From positions 1 to 13,350 of the forward strand of contig JANXWT010000330.1 of the NCBI GenBank assembly GCA_025351035.1: a DNA stretch of 13,350 nucleotides, given 5' to 3'. The translations under genes and the position numbers were made by a program. The notes below the pieces were generated by a model, which saw only the letters and a program-made list of their open reading frames with translations, was not told the origin of the DNA and did not search any database. This DNA comes from Opitutia bacterium (lineage in GTDB: Bacteria > Verrucomicrobiota > Verrucomicrobiia > Opitutales > Opitutaceae). Of the stretch, positions 1 through 7,335 are shown one piece after another (position 1 is the stretch's first letter; every line of letters starts with the position of its first letter).

Positions 1-107
1 TCGTTCGTGAACATCGCGGCGACGTTCACGCCTTTCTCCTTCGCCGTCCGCGCCCAGTGGCCCGCGCCCTGCAAGCCCTGTTCCTCCGCCGCCACCGTCG
101 TAAAGAT
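1..107 (-). pseudogene. 5'-truncated M28-family metallopeptidase fragment, continues off the left edge
   Basis: Read on the minus strand in one frame (codons on 3-5, 6-8 and so on), this stretch encodes IFTTVAAEEQGLQGAGHW, a basic linker, and then NVAAMFTN followed by GA, the start of an Asp codon. M28 aminopeptidases carry the same order: a hydrophobic strand, an A/G-EEQGL motif holding the general-base and metal-binding glutamates, and a later FTND/NND motif with a metal-binding aspartate. The N-terminal half of such an enzyme should lie to the right of this point, but the similarity stops at a GC hairpin at 108-127. The frame stays open beyond it with unrelated residues and no ATG, and the next gene is an unrelated adhesin. 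I therefore infer a gene remnant cut at the hairpin. The rest of the gene, if any, lies outside the window. Assignment rests on motif recognition only. Confidence 0.5.
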
Positions 108-127
108 CCCCGGGGCAAGCCCCGGGG
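108..127. repeat. GC-rich REP-like hairpin at the peptidase breakpoint
   Basis: CCCCGGGGC and GCCCCGGGG form a perfect 9-bp inverted repeat around an AA spacer. It sits exactly where similarity to the M28 peptidase ends. It shares its GCAAGC centre with the hairpin at 201-216. There is no adjacent T-run on either strand, so it is not a standard intrinsic terminator. It may be a REP-type element. Confidence 0.5.
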
Positions 128-200
128 CATTTAACAAGACCGCTGCAAACTCACCCCGAGACTCATGCCATCCACATTCAAACCCGATCCACCGACCAAG

Positions 201-216
201 CCGAAGCAAGCTTCGG
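201..216. repeat. Second small hairpin with GCAAGC core
   Basis: CCGAAGC and GCTTCGG form a 7-bp perfect stem around AA, about 90 bp from the first hairpin and with the same GCAAGC core. The surrounding 130-320 stretch holds no credible gene. Confidence 0.45.
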
Positions 217-326
217 GGTATCGGACCCACAGCGAATGAACACAGATGGCTTGGACTAATCCGCCTGATAGGGGGAAGTTCCGTCTGCGGAAAGTTTACG
301 AACTCAGATTGTCCAACCCCCGACCT

Positions 327-356
327 ATCTGTGTGGATCTGTGCTTATCTGTGGTT
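327..356 (+). repeat. Three-unit decamer repeat (ATCTGTGNNT/G)
   Basis: Three units start at 327, 337 and 347, each beginning ATCTGTG, with an exact 10-bp period. The last unit ends GTGGTT. The complement CACAGAT occurs once more at 241-247. A diverged minus-strand relative lies at 2998-3028. The region 217-388 contains no convincing coding sequence; the 118-codon plus-strand frame covering 7-363 is spanned by the antisense peptidase fragment and these repeats. Confidence 0.6.
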
Positions 357-388
357 GAACTGAATTGTTCCGGTTCAGGTGACTAGAC

Positions 389-422
389 AAAAAAAAGAGG
401 GAGGGGCGCTTGCCCCTCCCTC
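389..422 (-). terminator. Rho-independent terminator of the YadA-like gene
   Basis: On the minus strand an 11-bp perfect stem (GAGGGAGGGGC at 397-407 against 412-422) with a 4-nt loop is followed directly by eight Ts (389-396). It lies 47 bp beyond the adhesin stop codon and faces the right way to end that transcript. Confidence 0.93.
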
Positions 423-469
423 TCGTGCTCAGTTTGAGCAGCAAAATCTCAACAAACTAAATCGATTGC

Positions 470-2677
470 TTACCAGGCAACGTTCACGCCACCGCGAACG
501 ATCGTTTCGCTACCGGACGTGGCCACAGCCAAGTTGACGGAGGCGGAATCATTGACGCGGCGGGCATAGCCGACTGCGAAGCCACCTTGTCCGTCAAAGG
601 ACGAGGCACCGAACGAAGCGGCATTGTCTTTGCCCGGCTGGAGCACGGGAGTCTGGAGCGCAGCGGCCATGGCGACACCACGGCGGAGGGTCCGGAGAGC
701 CTCGCTGTGCCGCACAAGAAGGGCTTCATTGGCGCTGACGCGAGTGCCCAAAGCGGCCTCGGCGGCGGTGGCACGGGTGGTCTCGGCGGTGTCGGCGTTC
801 CAACGAGCCTGAGCTTCCGCGACCACATCGCGATTGAGCGCCACTGCGGTGCCAGCCAGACCGTTGCCGGCCACACCAGCTGTGACAGTGACAGCAGAGG
901 CGGCCAGATCAGTGGCGTTGCTGACATCGAGGAATGCCTGCGCCGCATTGTAGGCGGTGGCAGTCGCCAGAGCAGTAACGGCAGCTGCTTGCGTCGTGAC
1001 GGCATTGTTCTTGGCGGTCAAGGCAGCGGCCGAGGCGGCCTGAGCGGCAGCATAATCGGCGGTGGCCTGCGCCAAACTTGCCGCGGTCGCGAGGTTCTTG
1101 GAGTTCAAGGCCGCGGCCTCGGCCGCCAGCGCGTTGTTATACGCGGTGGTGGTGTTGGTGACCGCGGTGTCGGCGGTGGTTTTGTTGGAGGTCGCGGTAG
1201 CCAGATTGGTGGCGGCGGCCGGATCGATGAAGGACAGCGTCGGGCGCTTGGTGAACTCAACATTGCCACGGATTTCCAACGCGATCGTGGTGGTGCCGTT
1301 GGTGAGGACTTGCTTGCTGGTGGCCGGAACGCCGGTCGTCTCGTAAGTCACGAGGGAATTGGCTCCGATATGGATTTCAGCCCGGCTCGATTGCGTATTG
1401 CCTGACGCCTCTGCCGCGGTTGCGCGAATTACCGCCGTGCGATTGTTCACCTCGTTGGTGACATTGGTGTTGATCGCGGTGTCGGCGTTGCCACGGGTGG
1501 TGGCTTCGGCGGCGACATCGCCGGTTGAAGCGATCGCGACACCGTTAACTTGAGGAGCCGCGGCGCCAGCGCCGGTGAGATTGACCGCGATGGCCGCGCC
1601 ATTGACATCGGTAGCATAGACCGACTGCGTGCCGCCAACTCCGGCCGTGTCGCCGACTTGATCGGTGACCAGCGAGTTCTCGCCGATATGGACGGGGCCG
1701 TTGGCACCACCGGTCTGGTGGATGATGGCTGATATGCTACCGGTCGCGTTACGCTCCCAACCTCCGTTCAACATGAAGGTGGCAACAGTATCAATATTGG
1801 TCTGGCTGATCGGGGGCAAGGCGACGAGCTCGGCATTCAGAGCAGCGAGGAACGTTTGGATCTGGGGTATCGTGGGGTTAGCGCCATAACCAACAAAAGT
1901 ATTATACGCCGTTGTGAGGTTCGCGGTCTGGGTTGCACCAGTGCCGGCGGGAAGCGTGTTGAGGGTATTAATCAGGGTCTGCAGATTCGACGCGCTGCCA
2001 CCAGCACCCGTCGGACCATTCGTGCCGGCGGCAAATTGGGTCGCAATGTTGGCAACTGCTGCGACGGTGGTCGCGGCATTGGCCGTCGCCACGGTCAATG
2101 CACCAGTTGGGCCGGTGACGCTCGTGTAGAGATTGACCCTTTGCTGGGCATCGGAAATCACCTGCTGCGTCGCCGTGACCGCATCTTGGGCGGCTTGGTA
2201 AGCTGCGGTTAATCCGGGGATCAGCGCAGTCTGAGCTGAAACATCTGCGAAAGCATTCGCGAGAAGGGCGGCGGCGATCGACGCATTGTTGGCGTTGAGT
2301 GCCGCAAGCGTCGTAGAAACCGTGCCTTGCTGCCCGCTGCCCGGGGTGACCACTGCGGTGCCAGCCAAGTTCAATACACCTAAGGTGCCCAAGGTGGTGG
2401 TATTGGTGTTCACGATGCCCTGCTGGGTCAAGGCTGATCCGGCGGCCAAAGTTGTGGAGGTCAGAAATATGCCCTGATTATAGAGCGTGGAGCCGACAGA
2501 GGCAGCATTCACACCGGCAACGGTCTGAGCGAAAGTCAGTGTGAGATCTGATGCGTTGGAAAAATTATTAGCGACGGCACCAGAGATAACGGCTCGAGCA
2601 ACGGGGACGATGCTCAGAAGAAGAGCGATTGCCGTAACGGCCGCCGCCAACTGTGATTTGCGAGGATTCAAGTTCAT
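470..2677 (-). CDS. Trimeric autotransporter-like adhesin with YadA-type C-terminal anchor
   Basis: This is a 735-residue predicted surface protein. Residues about 1-29 form a signal peptide (basic MNLNPRK start, hydrophobic core, VARA cleavage-like end). The passenger is very rich in Ala and Thr, with long helical stretches (about 128-290 and 490-585). I see no cysteine. Two short motifs recur: HIGENSLVT (330-338) against HIGANSLVT (436-444), and DVAAEATTRGNADTA (387-401) against DVVAEAQARWNADTA (617-631). A helical neck (about 628-665) leads to a C-terminal domain (about 666-735) with the GVAMAAAL, GGFAVGYARR and terminal VNVAW pattern of the YadA anchor. That domain would form a trimeric outer-membrane beta-barrel ending in an aromatic residue. 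No Shine-Dalgarno precedes the ATG. A candidate promoter and a strong terminator bracket the gene, so it is probably monocistronic. The binding target is unknown. An alternative reading is a coiled-coil surface stalk with no adhesive role. Confidence 0.85.
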   Translation of the reverse strand: MNLNPRKSQLAAAVTAIALLLSIVPVARAVISGAVANNFSNASDLTLTFAQTVAGVNAASVGSTLYNQGIFLTSTTLAAGSALTQQGIVNTNTTTLGTLGVLNLAGTAVVTPGSGQQGTVSTTLAALNANNASIAAALLANAFADVSAQTALIPGLTAAYQAAQDAVTATQQVISDAQQRVNLYTSVTGPTGALTVATANAATTVAAVANIATQFAAGTNGPTGAGGSASNLQTLINTLNTLPAGTGATQTANLTTAYNTFVGYGANPTIPQIQTFLAALNAELVALPPISQTNIDTVATFMLNGGWERNATGSISAIIHQTGGANGPVHIGENSLVTDQVGDTAGVGGTQSVYATDVNGAAIAVNLTGAGAAAPQVNGVAIASTGDVAAEATTRGNADTAINTNVTNEVNNRTAVIRATAAEASGNTQSSRAEIHIGANSLVTYETTGVPATSKQVLTNGTTTIALEIRGNVEFTKRPTLSFIDPAAATNLATATSNKTTADTAVTNTTTAYNNALAAEAAALNSKNLATAASLAQATADYAAAQAASAAALTAKNNAVTTQAAAVTALATATAYNAAQAFLDVSNATDLAASAVTVTAGVAGNGLAGTAVALNRDVVAEAQARWNADTAETTRATAAEAALGTRVSANEALLVRHSEALRTLRRGVAMAAALQTPVLQPGKDNAASFGASSFDGQGGFAVGYARRVNDSASVNLAVATSGSETIVRGGVNVAW

Positions 2678-2709
2678 TTGTCGATTTAGTGGTTGAGGTT
2701 TGCATACGC

Positions 2710-2739
2710 ACTAAAGCCAACCGCGGCAAGAGGCGTCAA
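2710..2739 (-). promoter_or_regulatory. Candidate sigma-70-type promoter of the YadA-like gene
   Basis: On the minus strand TTGACG (2734-2739) and TTTAGT (2710-2715) are separated by 18 nt, about 32 nt upstream of the ATG. The match is 5 of 6 and 4 of 6 to the housekeeping consensus. No operator-like palindrome was seen beside it. Confidence 0.4.
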
Positions 2740-3202
2740 GTGTATATTTATGAGGTTTGCTAGGGACACCTTGGTGGTAATCCCTGACTTAGGCAGGCAG
2801 AGACCCCGGTCAGTGACAAGAAATTTCCGCACGATGGGAAACATCCGCCGGGTTGGGCAAGGCCCCGCGCTTGGCAGGCCGGCAGCACCAAGGAGAAAAG
2901 CCCGGAATTTTGCCGCTCGGTTGGTCAGCAGAGCGCGGAGCAAACGAACTTACCCGCCGGCGGCGGGAACGCGAAGAGGACAAGACACCCGGAGTTTTAC
3001 CACGGATCAAACCGGATGACGGATGGATGGAAACCCCGGAGTTATGACAGAAGGAAGCAAAGGGAGCGAAGCCGCGGAGAAAAATGACCCGGAGCCAGCC
3101 ATGCCTGTGGCGGAGCTTGCCCGCCGGTGGAGGGATTACCACTCCGCTGACCAGCAGAGCGCGGGAGATACCAACTCGCACCGGGCGGCCCGCGAAGGCC
3201 AA
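2740..3202. repeat. Gene-free patchwork of degenerate short repeats
   Basis: This gap between two minus-strand genes holds no credible gene. It contains a 12-bp inverted repeat (GTGGTAATCCCT at 2774-2785 and its complement at 3131-3142) and a 13-bp direct repeat (CAGCAGAGCGCGG at 2926-2938 and 3152-3164). It also has four CCCGGA-type blocks (near 2901, 2989, 3035 and 3089), a GGAT-periodic block (2998-3028) and a purine-rich stretch (3044-3085). Small frames inside, such as one over 2810-3202 on the minus strand, encode low-complexity Ser/Arg/Pro text and look spurious. No T-tailed hairpin was found for the operon ending at 3203. Confidence 0.55.
2998..3028 (-). repeat. Diverged decamer repeat (ATCCGNNNNN)
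   Basis: Read on the minus strand, ATCCGTGGTA (2998-3007) and ATCCGGTTTG (3008-3017) are adjacent 10-bp units. Shortened ATCC blocks at 3018-3028 continue the pattern. The unit resembles the ATCTGTGGTT unit at 347-356. Confidence 0.45.
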
Positions 3203-5083
3203 TCAAGGGCGCACCGGCGTCAGCTTGGCGAGGTTGTCGCGCGCGGCGCGGTAGTCGGGCCGGAGACGGAGGGCGGTTTCAAAATGGGCGCGGGCCTCCT
3301 CGCGGTTGCGGCCGGCAAGGAGCAGGGCTTCGCCGAGCATGTTGTGCACTTCAGCGTCGTCGGGCTGGTCTTGGAGCAGCACCCCGAGATTCTGGATGGC
3401 GTCGGCCAACCGGCCGGGTTGCCGGAGCAGGGCGTTGGCCAGATTGAAGCGCGCGAAGGCCAGACCGGGCATCAGCCGCACGGCCGCCTCGAAATGCGCC
3501 AGCGCCTCGGCGCGGCGGGCGGGAATCTTGAGCAGGGCGGCCCCGAGACCGTTGTGCGCCTTGGCATATTTCGGATTGAGGCGCAGCGCGGTTTCCAAAT
3601 GCGCGATGGATTCCGGCAGGCGCCCCGGCACGTTCAGCAGAAAAAATCCGTAGTTGTAGTGCGAAATGGGAATGGCGGGATTTTGCCGCAGGGCTTCCTC
3701 CACGAGCAAGATGGCCGCGGATTTGTGGCCGGACTCATGCCAGATCGTGGCGAGATTATTCATGGCCATCCAACTGGTGGGGTTGCGCGCGAGTGTCGTG
3801 CGGTAGAGGGTTTCGGAGTCGCGATACATCCGGCTCTGCCGCCAGCTCAGCCCCGCCAACCCTGCCACCAGCAGGACGAGCAACAACTGGCCGGCGCGGC
3901 GCCACGGCTGCTGCGTCCGCTCGAGCGCCCCGGTCAGCGCGGCGGCCACCGGCACAATGATGCCCAGGCTCGCCAAGTATTGGAAGTGGTCCGCCACATA
4001 CGAGTAGATGAAGGGGAAAACGTTGAAAAAACCGAGCACGGGAAAGAGCGAGCCGCCGAAAATAAGCAGCCCTGCCAGCGGCCCGCGCCAGCGACTGCGC
4101 ACAGACCACAGCACCGCGGTCAACGCCAACAACCCCAGCGGGAACAGCCACTGCCACGGCACCGTCGCATCCACCGTCCAGCGCGGATAGGTGAAGATCA
4201 ACTCGGCCGGCCAGAACAGCTTTCCCAGATAGAAGCAAACCACGCGCCCCGCGAGCAGTCCGCGTTGCAGCAAATCCAAATTATACGCCGCCCCCTCGGC
4301 TCCGATGAGCGTGCGCTCGACCCACGCGGTGAACAATCCGCCGGCCGCCCCGAGCACAAACCATGGCAACAGCGGCCCGACGTCCCGCCGCCACTCCAAC
4401 CGGCCTCGTTGCCACCAGAAAACCACGAGCAACGCCGCGGGCAGAGTCGCGGTCACTGTCTTGGTCAGCAGGGCCAGCACGAAAAAACCCGTCGCCCAGC
4501 CGTAAGCGCTCCCCTTGCGGTCTTGGTCAAAGCGCAGGTAAGCCAGCGCGGCCAAGAGGTAGAAGACAAGGGAGAGCGTGTTTTTCTGCTCGGTGATCCA
4601 CGCCACCGACTCGACCTGCACCGGATGCAGCGCGAAAATAAATCCCGCCAGCCACGCGCCCGGCAGCCGCAAGCGGCGCAGCAGCGCCACCAGCAGACAC
4701 GCGCCCGCAGCATGCAGAAATACGTTGACCAAATGATAACCCAGCAGGGCGTCGCCCCAGAGTTTGTGTTCCAGCCAAAATGCACTGTGCAAGATGGGAT
4801 AATATTGCTGCGTCGCACCCAGCTCGAACCAGATGCGGCCCAAGCCCGCCCAAGAACGCAGATCGGCCCGCGTCAAATGCGCGACATCATCCCAGAGAAT
4901 CCCGCCGCGCAGCGCCGGCCAATACACCAGCAGCACGAGTCCGGTCAGGAGAACCGCCGGCCAGAATCCGGTGGCGAGGTGCTGGGGAAAAATTTGCCCG
5001 GGCAAGTTGGGCGACGGCGGATCCGCCCGCTGCCCTGCTCCGACGGCAATCGCCTTGGCCGGATTATTTTCGCGTTTTTTCAT
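3203..5083 (-). CDS. GT-C/TMTC-like membrane glycosyltransferase with C-terminal TPRs (downstream paralogue)
   Basis: This is a 626-residue protein. After a polar N-terminus the first membrane helix (about 41-57) is followed by an extracytoplasmic loop with WDD (64-66), the usual place of the catalytic or metal-binding acidic motif in GT-C enzymes. Further TMTC-like landmarks are GYHLVNVFLHA (115-125), LHPVQVESVAW (152-162) with EQKN after it, and YVADHFQYLASLG (362-374). About ten membrane helices span 41-412. The rest (about 415-626) holds roughly six TPRs, several with a PGR insertion that gives a 35-residue unit. The family transfers sugars from a lipid carrier to proteins; animal TMTC proteins are O-mannosyltransferases. 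The substrate here is unknown. The start overlaps the stop of the upstream paralogue by 20 bp, so translation is likely coupled. No Shine-Dalgarno was seen. Bacterial relatives are often labelled only as TPR proteins. Confidence 0.8.
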   Translation of the reverse strand: MKKRENNPAKAIAVGAGQRADPPSPNLPGQIFPQHLATGFWPAVLLTGLVLLVYWPALRGGILWDDVAHLTRADLRSWAGLGRIWFELGATQQYYPILHSAFWLEHKLWGDALLGYHLVNVFLHAAGACLLVALLRRLRLPGAWLAGFIFALHPVQVESVAWITEQKNTLSLVFYLLAALAYLRFDQDRKGSAYGWATGFFVLALLTKTVTATLPAALLVVFWWQRGRLEWRRDVGPLLPWFVLGAAGGLFTAWVERTLIGAEGAAYNLDLLQRGLLAGRVVCFYLGKLFWPAELIFTYPRWTVDATVPWQWLFPLGLLALTAVLWSVRSRWRGPLAGLLIFGGSLFPVLGFFNVFPFIYSYVADHFQYLASLGIIVPVAAALTGALERTQQPWRRAGQLLLVLLVAGLAGLSWRQSRMYRDSETLYRTTLARNPTSWMAMNNLATIWHESGHKSAAILLVEEALRQNPAIPISHYNYGFFLLNVPGRLPESIAHLETALRLNPKYAKAHNGLGAALLKIPARRAEALAHFEAAVRLMPGLAFARFNLANALLRQPGRLADAIQNLGVLLQDQPDDAEVHNMLGEALLLAGRNREEARAHFETALRLRPDYRAARDNLAKLTPVRP

Positions 5084-7127
5084 CGGGACGGTTCAGCCGC
5101 GCGAGATTGTCGCGGGCCGCGCGGTAACCGGGCTTGAGGCGTAGGGCGGTCTCAAAATGGGCGCGGGCCGCCGTGCTGCGGCCCGCGAGCACCAAGGCTT
5201 CGCCGAGCCGGTTGTGCGCCTCGGCGTCGTTGGGCTGGAGTTGCAGCAGCGCCTCGAAATTCCGGATGGCGTCGTCCAGCCGGCCCGGCACCTTGAGCAG
5301 GGCGATGGCCAGATTGAAGCGCGCGTCGGCCATGTCGGGCTTCAGTCGCACCGCGGTCTCATAATGGGCAACGGCCTCGGCTTGGCGGCCGGGCATTTTC
5401 ATCAGTGCCGCCCCAAGATTGTTGTGCGCCTGCGCATAATCCGGCTGCACCCGCAGCGCGGCTTCATAGTGGGCGATGGCCTCGGGCAATCGCCCGGGAA
5501 CACTCGCCAAGGTGAACGCATAGTTGTTTTGCGCCTGGGAATCGCGAGGCGTAAGTCGCACCACCGTGTGAAAATGGGTGCGCGCATCGGCCATGCGGCC
5601 CGGGAGCTTGAGAAACTCCAGCCCGAGAATAAAGTGTGCCTGCGTATTATCCGGATCAAGCTGCAGCGCTTGTTCGAGCAGTCTGATGGCCTCGGCTGAC
5701 TGGCCTTTCTCGATGAGCAGTTTTGCCAAATTGATCCGGGCTTTCCACGAGATCGGGTTCAGCTGCAACACCGTTCGGTAGCGAGCGATGGCCTCGGCCT
5801 GCCCGCCGGGCTTCTTGGTCAGCAAGATGGCCAGATTGTGATGGGACATCCAACTGAGAGGATTGCGTTCGAGCGTGACGCGATAAAGGGTTTCGGCGTC
5901 GCGATACATCCGGCTCTGCTGCCACGTCATCACGCCCAGCGTGCCGACCAGCGCCAAAGCCAACCCAAACTTACCCGACTCCCGCTGCGCCCACGCCGGC
6001 AACCGCGCCGGAAGATAGGTGAACCCGACCGCCACCGGCACAATGAGGCCGATCATGGAAAGATACTGCCAGTGGTCGGCCACATACGAGAACATGAACG
6101 CATAGAGATTGAAGAACCCCATGACGGGGAAAAGCGTGCCCGTGAAAAACAACAGCGCCGCCACCGGCCCGCGCCACCGACGCCGCAACCACCAGAGCAC
6201 ACCGAGCAGGGCGACGACCCCCAGCGGAAACAGATACTGCCAGGCCTCCGTCGCGCTGACCGTCCAGCGCGGGTAGATAAAGGTCAGCTCCGTCGGCCAG
6301 AGCGTCTTCCCGAGATAAAACCAGATGGCGCGACCGGCCACGAGGCCACGTTCGAGCAGCGACAGTTGGAACTCCACGCCGGACGCGCCGATAATGATGT
6401 TATGCTCGAACCAACCGGTGAACATTCCGACCGCGGCCCCGAGCACAAACCACGGCAGCAGCGGCACCACATCCCGCCGCCATTCCAACCGGCCCCGTTG
6501 CCACCAGAAGATGACCAGCAGCGCCGGCGGCAGGGTCGCGGTGAGCGATTTGCTGAACAGGGCGAGCACAAAGATGATCGTCGCGACACGATAATGCCCA
6601 CGGTGCCGCGACTGGTCGTAGTGCAGATAGATCAGGCCCGCGGCCAGAAACAGCACGGTCGACAAGGTGTTTTTCTGCTCCGAGATCCACGCCACCGATT
6701 CGACGCAGACCGGATGCAGGGCGAAAATAAATCCAGCCAGCCAAGCCCCCCGCACCGCGAGCCGGCGCAAGGCGAACGCCAGCAGGCAGGCGGAGGTCGC
6801 GTGCAGCAAAATGTTGCCGAGATGGTAGCCAAGTGCGGCATCGCCCCACAGGTGGTGCTCCACCCAAAATGCGCTGTGGAGGAGCGGATAGTATTGTTCC
6901 GTCGCGCCCGGCTCGGACCAGATCCGCCACAGCCCGTGCAATGAACGCAGGTCGGGTCGGGTTACATAGTCGACGTCGTTCCACACATACCCCGCGCTGA
7001 GCGCTGGGAAATAAGCCGCTAAGGTGACGCCAAAAATCGCGGCGCACAGCGCCCATGGAGGGAGACCAAAAAAATCCCGGCGCACGGGTTGGGCAGCTGC
7101 GGATAGTTGTCGGTCGCGAGAAAGCAT
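5064..7127 (-). CDS. GT-C/TMTC-like membrane glycosyltransferase with C-terminal TPRs (upstream paralogue)
   Basis: This 687-residue protein is a tandem paralogue of the next gene downstream and aligns with it along nearly the whole length. Shared blocks include QYYPLLHSAFWVEHHLWGD, HPVCVESVAWISEQKNTLS, FWWQRGRLEWRRDVVPLLPW and SRMYRDAETLYR. The acidic motif after the first helix is WNDVD (49-53) rather than WDD, so the first Asp is Asn while D51 and D53 remain. The membrane part covers about 25-402. About eight TPRs follow (408-682), roughly two more than in the paralogue, including consecutive 35-residue PGR units at 544, 579 and 614. The likely role is transfer of sugar from a lipid carrier to a secreted protein, with the TPRs guiding the substrate or partner. 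The start lies 9 nt after a short membrane-peptide gene, so it is probably co-transcribed. The enzyme activity is inferred from the fold. Confidence 0.8.
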   Translation of the reverse strand: MLSRDRQLSAAAQPVRRDFFGLPPWALCAAIFGVTLAAYFPALSAGYVWNDVDYVTRPDLRSLHGLWRIWSEPGATEQYYPLLHSAFWVEHHLWGDAALGYHLGNILLHATSACLLAFALRRLAVRGAWLAGFIFALHPVCVESVAWISEQKNTLSTVLFLAAGLIYLHYDQSRHRGHYRVATIIFVLALFSKSLTATLPPALLVIFWWQRGRLEWRRDVVPLLPWFVLGAAVGMFTGWFEHNIIIGASGVEFQLSLLERGLVAGRAIWFYLGKTLWPTELTFIYPRWTVSATEAWQYLFPLGVVALLGVLWWLRRRWRGPVAALLFFTGTLFPVMGFFNLYAFMFSYVADHWQYLSMIGLIVPVAVGFTYLPARLPAWAQRESGKFGLALALVGTLGVMTWQQSRMYRDAETLYRVTLERNPLSWMSHHNLAILLTKKPGGQAEAIARYRTVLQLNPISWKARINLAKLLIEKGQSAEAIRLLEQALQLDPDNTQAHFILGLEFLKLPGRMADARTHFHTVVRLTPRDSQAQNNYAFTLASVPGRLPEAIAHYEAALRVQPDYAQAHNNLGAALMKMPGRQAEAVAHYETAVRLKPDMADARFNLAIALLKVPGRLDDAIRNFEALLQLQPNDAEAHNRLGEALVLAGRSTAARAHFETALRLKPGYRAARDNLARLNRPDEKTRK

Positions 7128-7136
7128 TCGAGAGGA

Positions 7137-7328
7137 TCAACGGGTCGGCTCGGCTCGGTTGGCCAGCAAAAAGAGCCCCGCGAGCTGACTGAGAGCCTCG
7201 CTGAAAAACAGCAATGGCACCAGTATCGGCATGACGGCCGCGATGTGCTCGATGGGGAGGAACTGCGTGGGCGCGGGCGTGAACGGCTTGCGCGGAAAGT
7301 TCGCAGCACTGGTAGCGACAGGTGACAT
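7137..7328 (-). CDS. Small single-pass membrane protein leading the glycosyltransferase operon
   Basis: This is a 63-residue protein that I do not recognise. A Ser/Ala/Pro-rich N-terminus (FPRKPFTPAP) is followed by a hydrophobic stretch (about 29-57, ending LSQLAGLFLL) and a short polar tail (NRAEPTR). Its stop is 9 nt before the start of the 687-residue glycosyltransferase, so it probably belongs to the same transcript and could be an accessory subunit. The same frame extends upstream to an ATG at 7352 (71 residues). I prefer the ATG at 7328 because the longer start would lie inside the candidate promoter (7336-7365), while 7328 falls 7 nt after its -10. No Shine-Dalgarno is present at either. 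It may also be a non-coding leader. Confidence 0.45.
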   Translation of the reverse strand: MSPVATSAANFPRKPFTPAPTQFLPIEHIAAVMPILVPLLFFSEALSQLAGLFLLANRAEPTR

Positions 7329-7335
7329 TCGGAGT

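Noticed and set aside
327..356. Decamer repeats as a CRISPR array or origin iterons
   Set aside because: Units are 10 bp with no spacers and only three copies. There is no cas, rep or DnaA-box context nearby.
587..1405. 272-codon Gly/Arg-rich frame on the plus strand opposite the adhesin gene
   Set aside because: Its glycine-rich text is the antisense reading of Ala/Thr codons of the YadA-like gene. There is no promoter or family motif.
2761..2787. Imperfect hairpin (TAGGGA with TCCCTG, inner CACC with GGTG) as terminator for the glycosyltransferase operon
   Set aside because: It has no T-run after it on the minus strand, lies over 400 bp beyond the stop codon, and one arm belongs to the dispersed GTGGTAATCCCT repeat.
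2810..3202. 130-codon minus-strand frame directly after the glycosyltransferase stop
   Set aside because: It translates the intergenic repeat blocks into Ser/Arg/Pro text with no domain and no initiation signal.
3023..5137. 704-codon open frame on the plus strand opposite the downstream glycosyltransferase gene
   Set aside because: It is Arg/Gln/Pro/His-rich with no fold-like pattern, and lies antisense to a gene with clear membrane helices and TPRs. Long antisense frames are expected in GC-rich coding DNA.
5838..6944. 368-codon plus-strand frame opposite the upstream glycosyltransferase gene
   Set aside because: Gln/Arg/His/Pro-rich antisense shadow of a well-supported gene.
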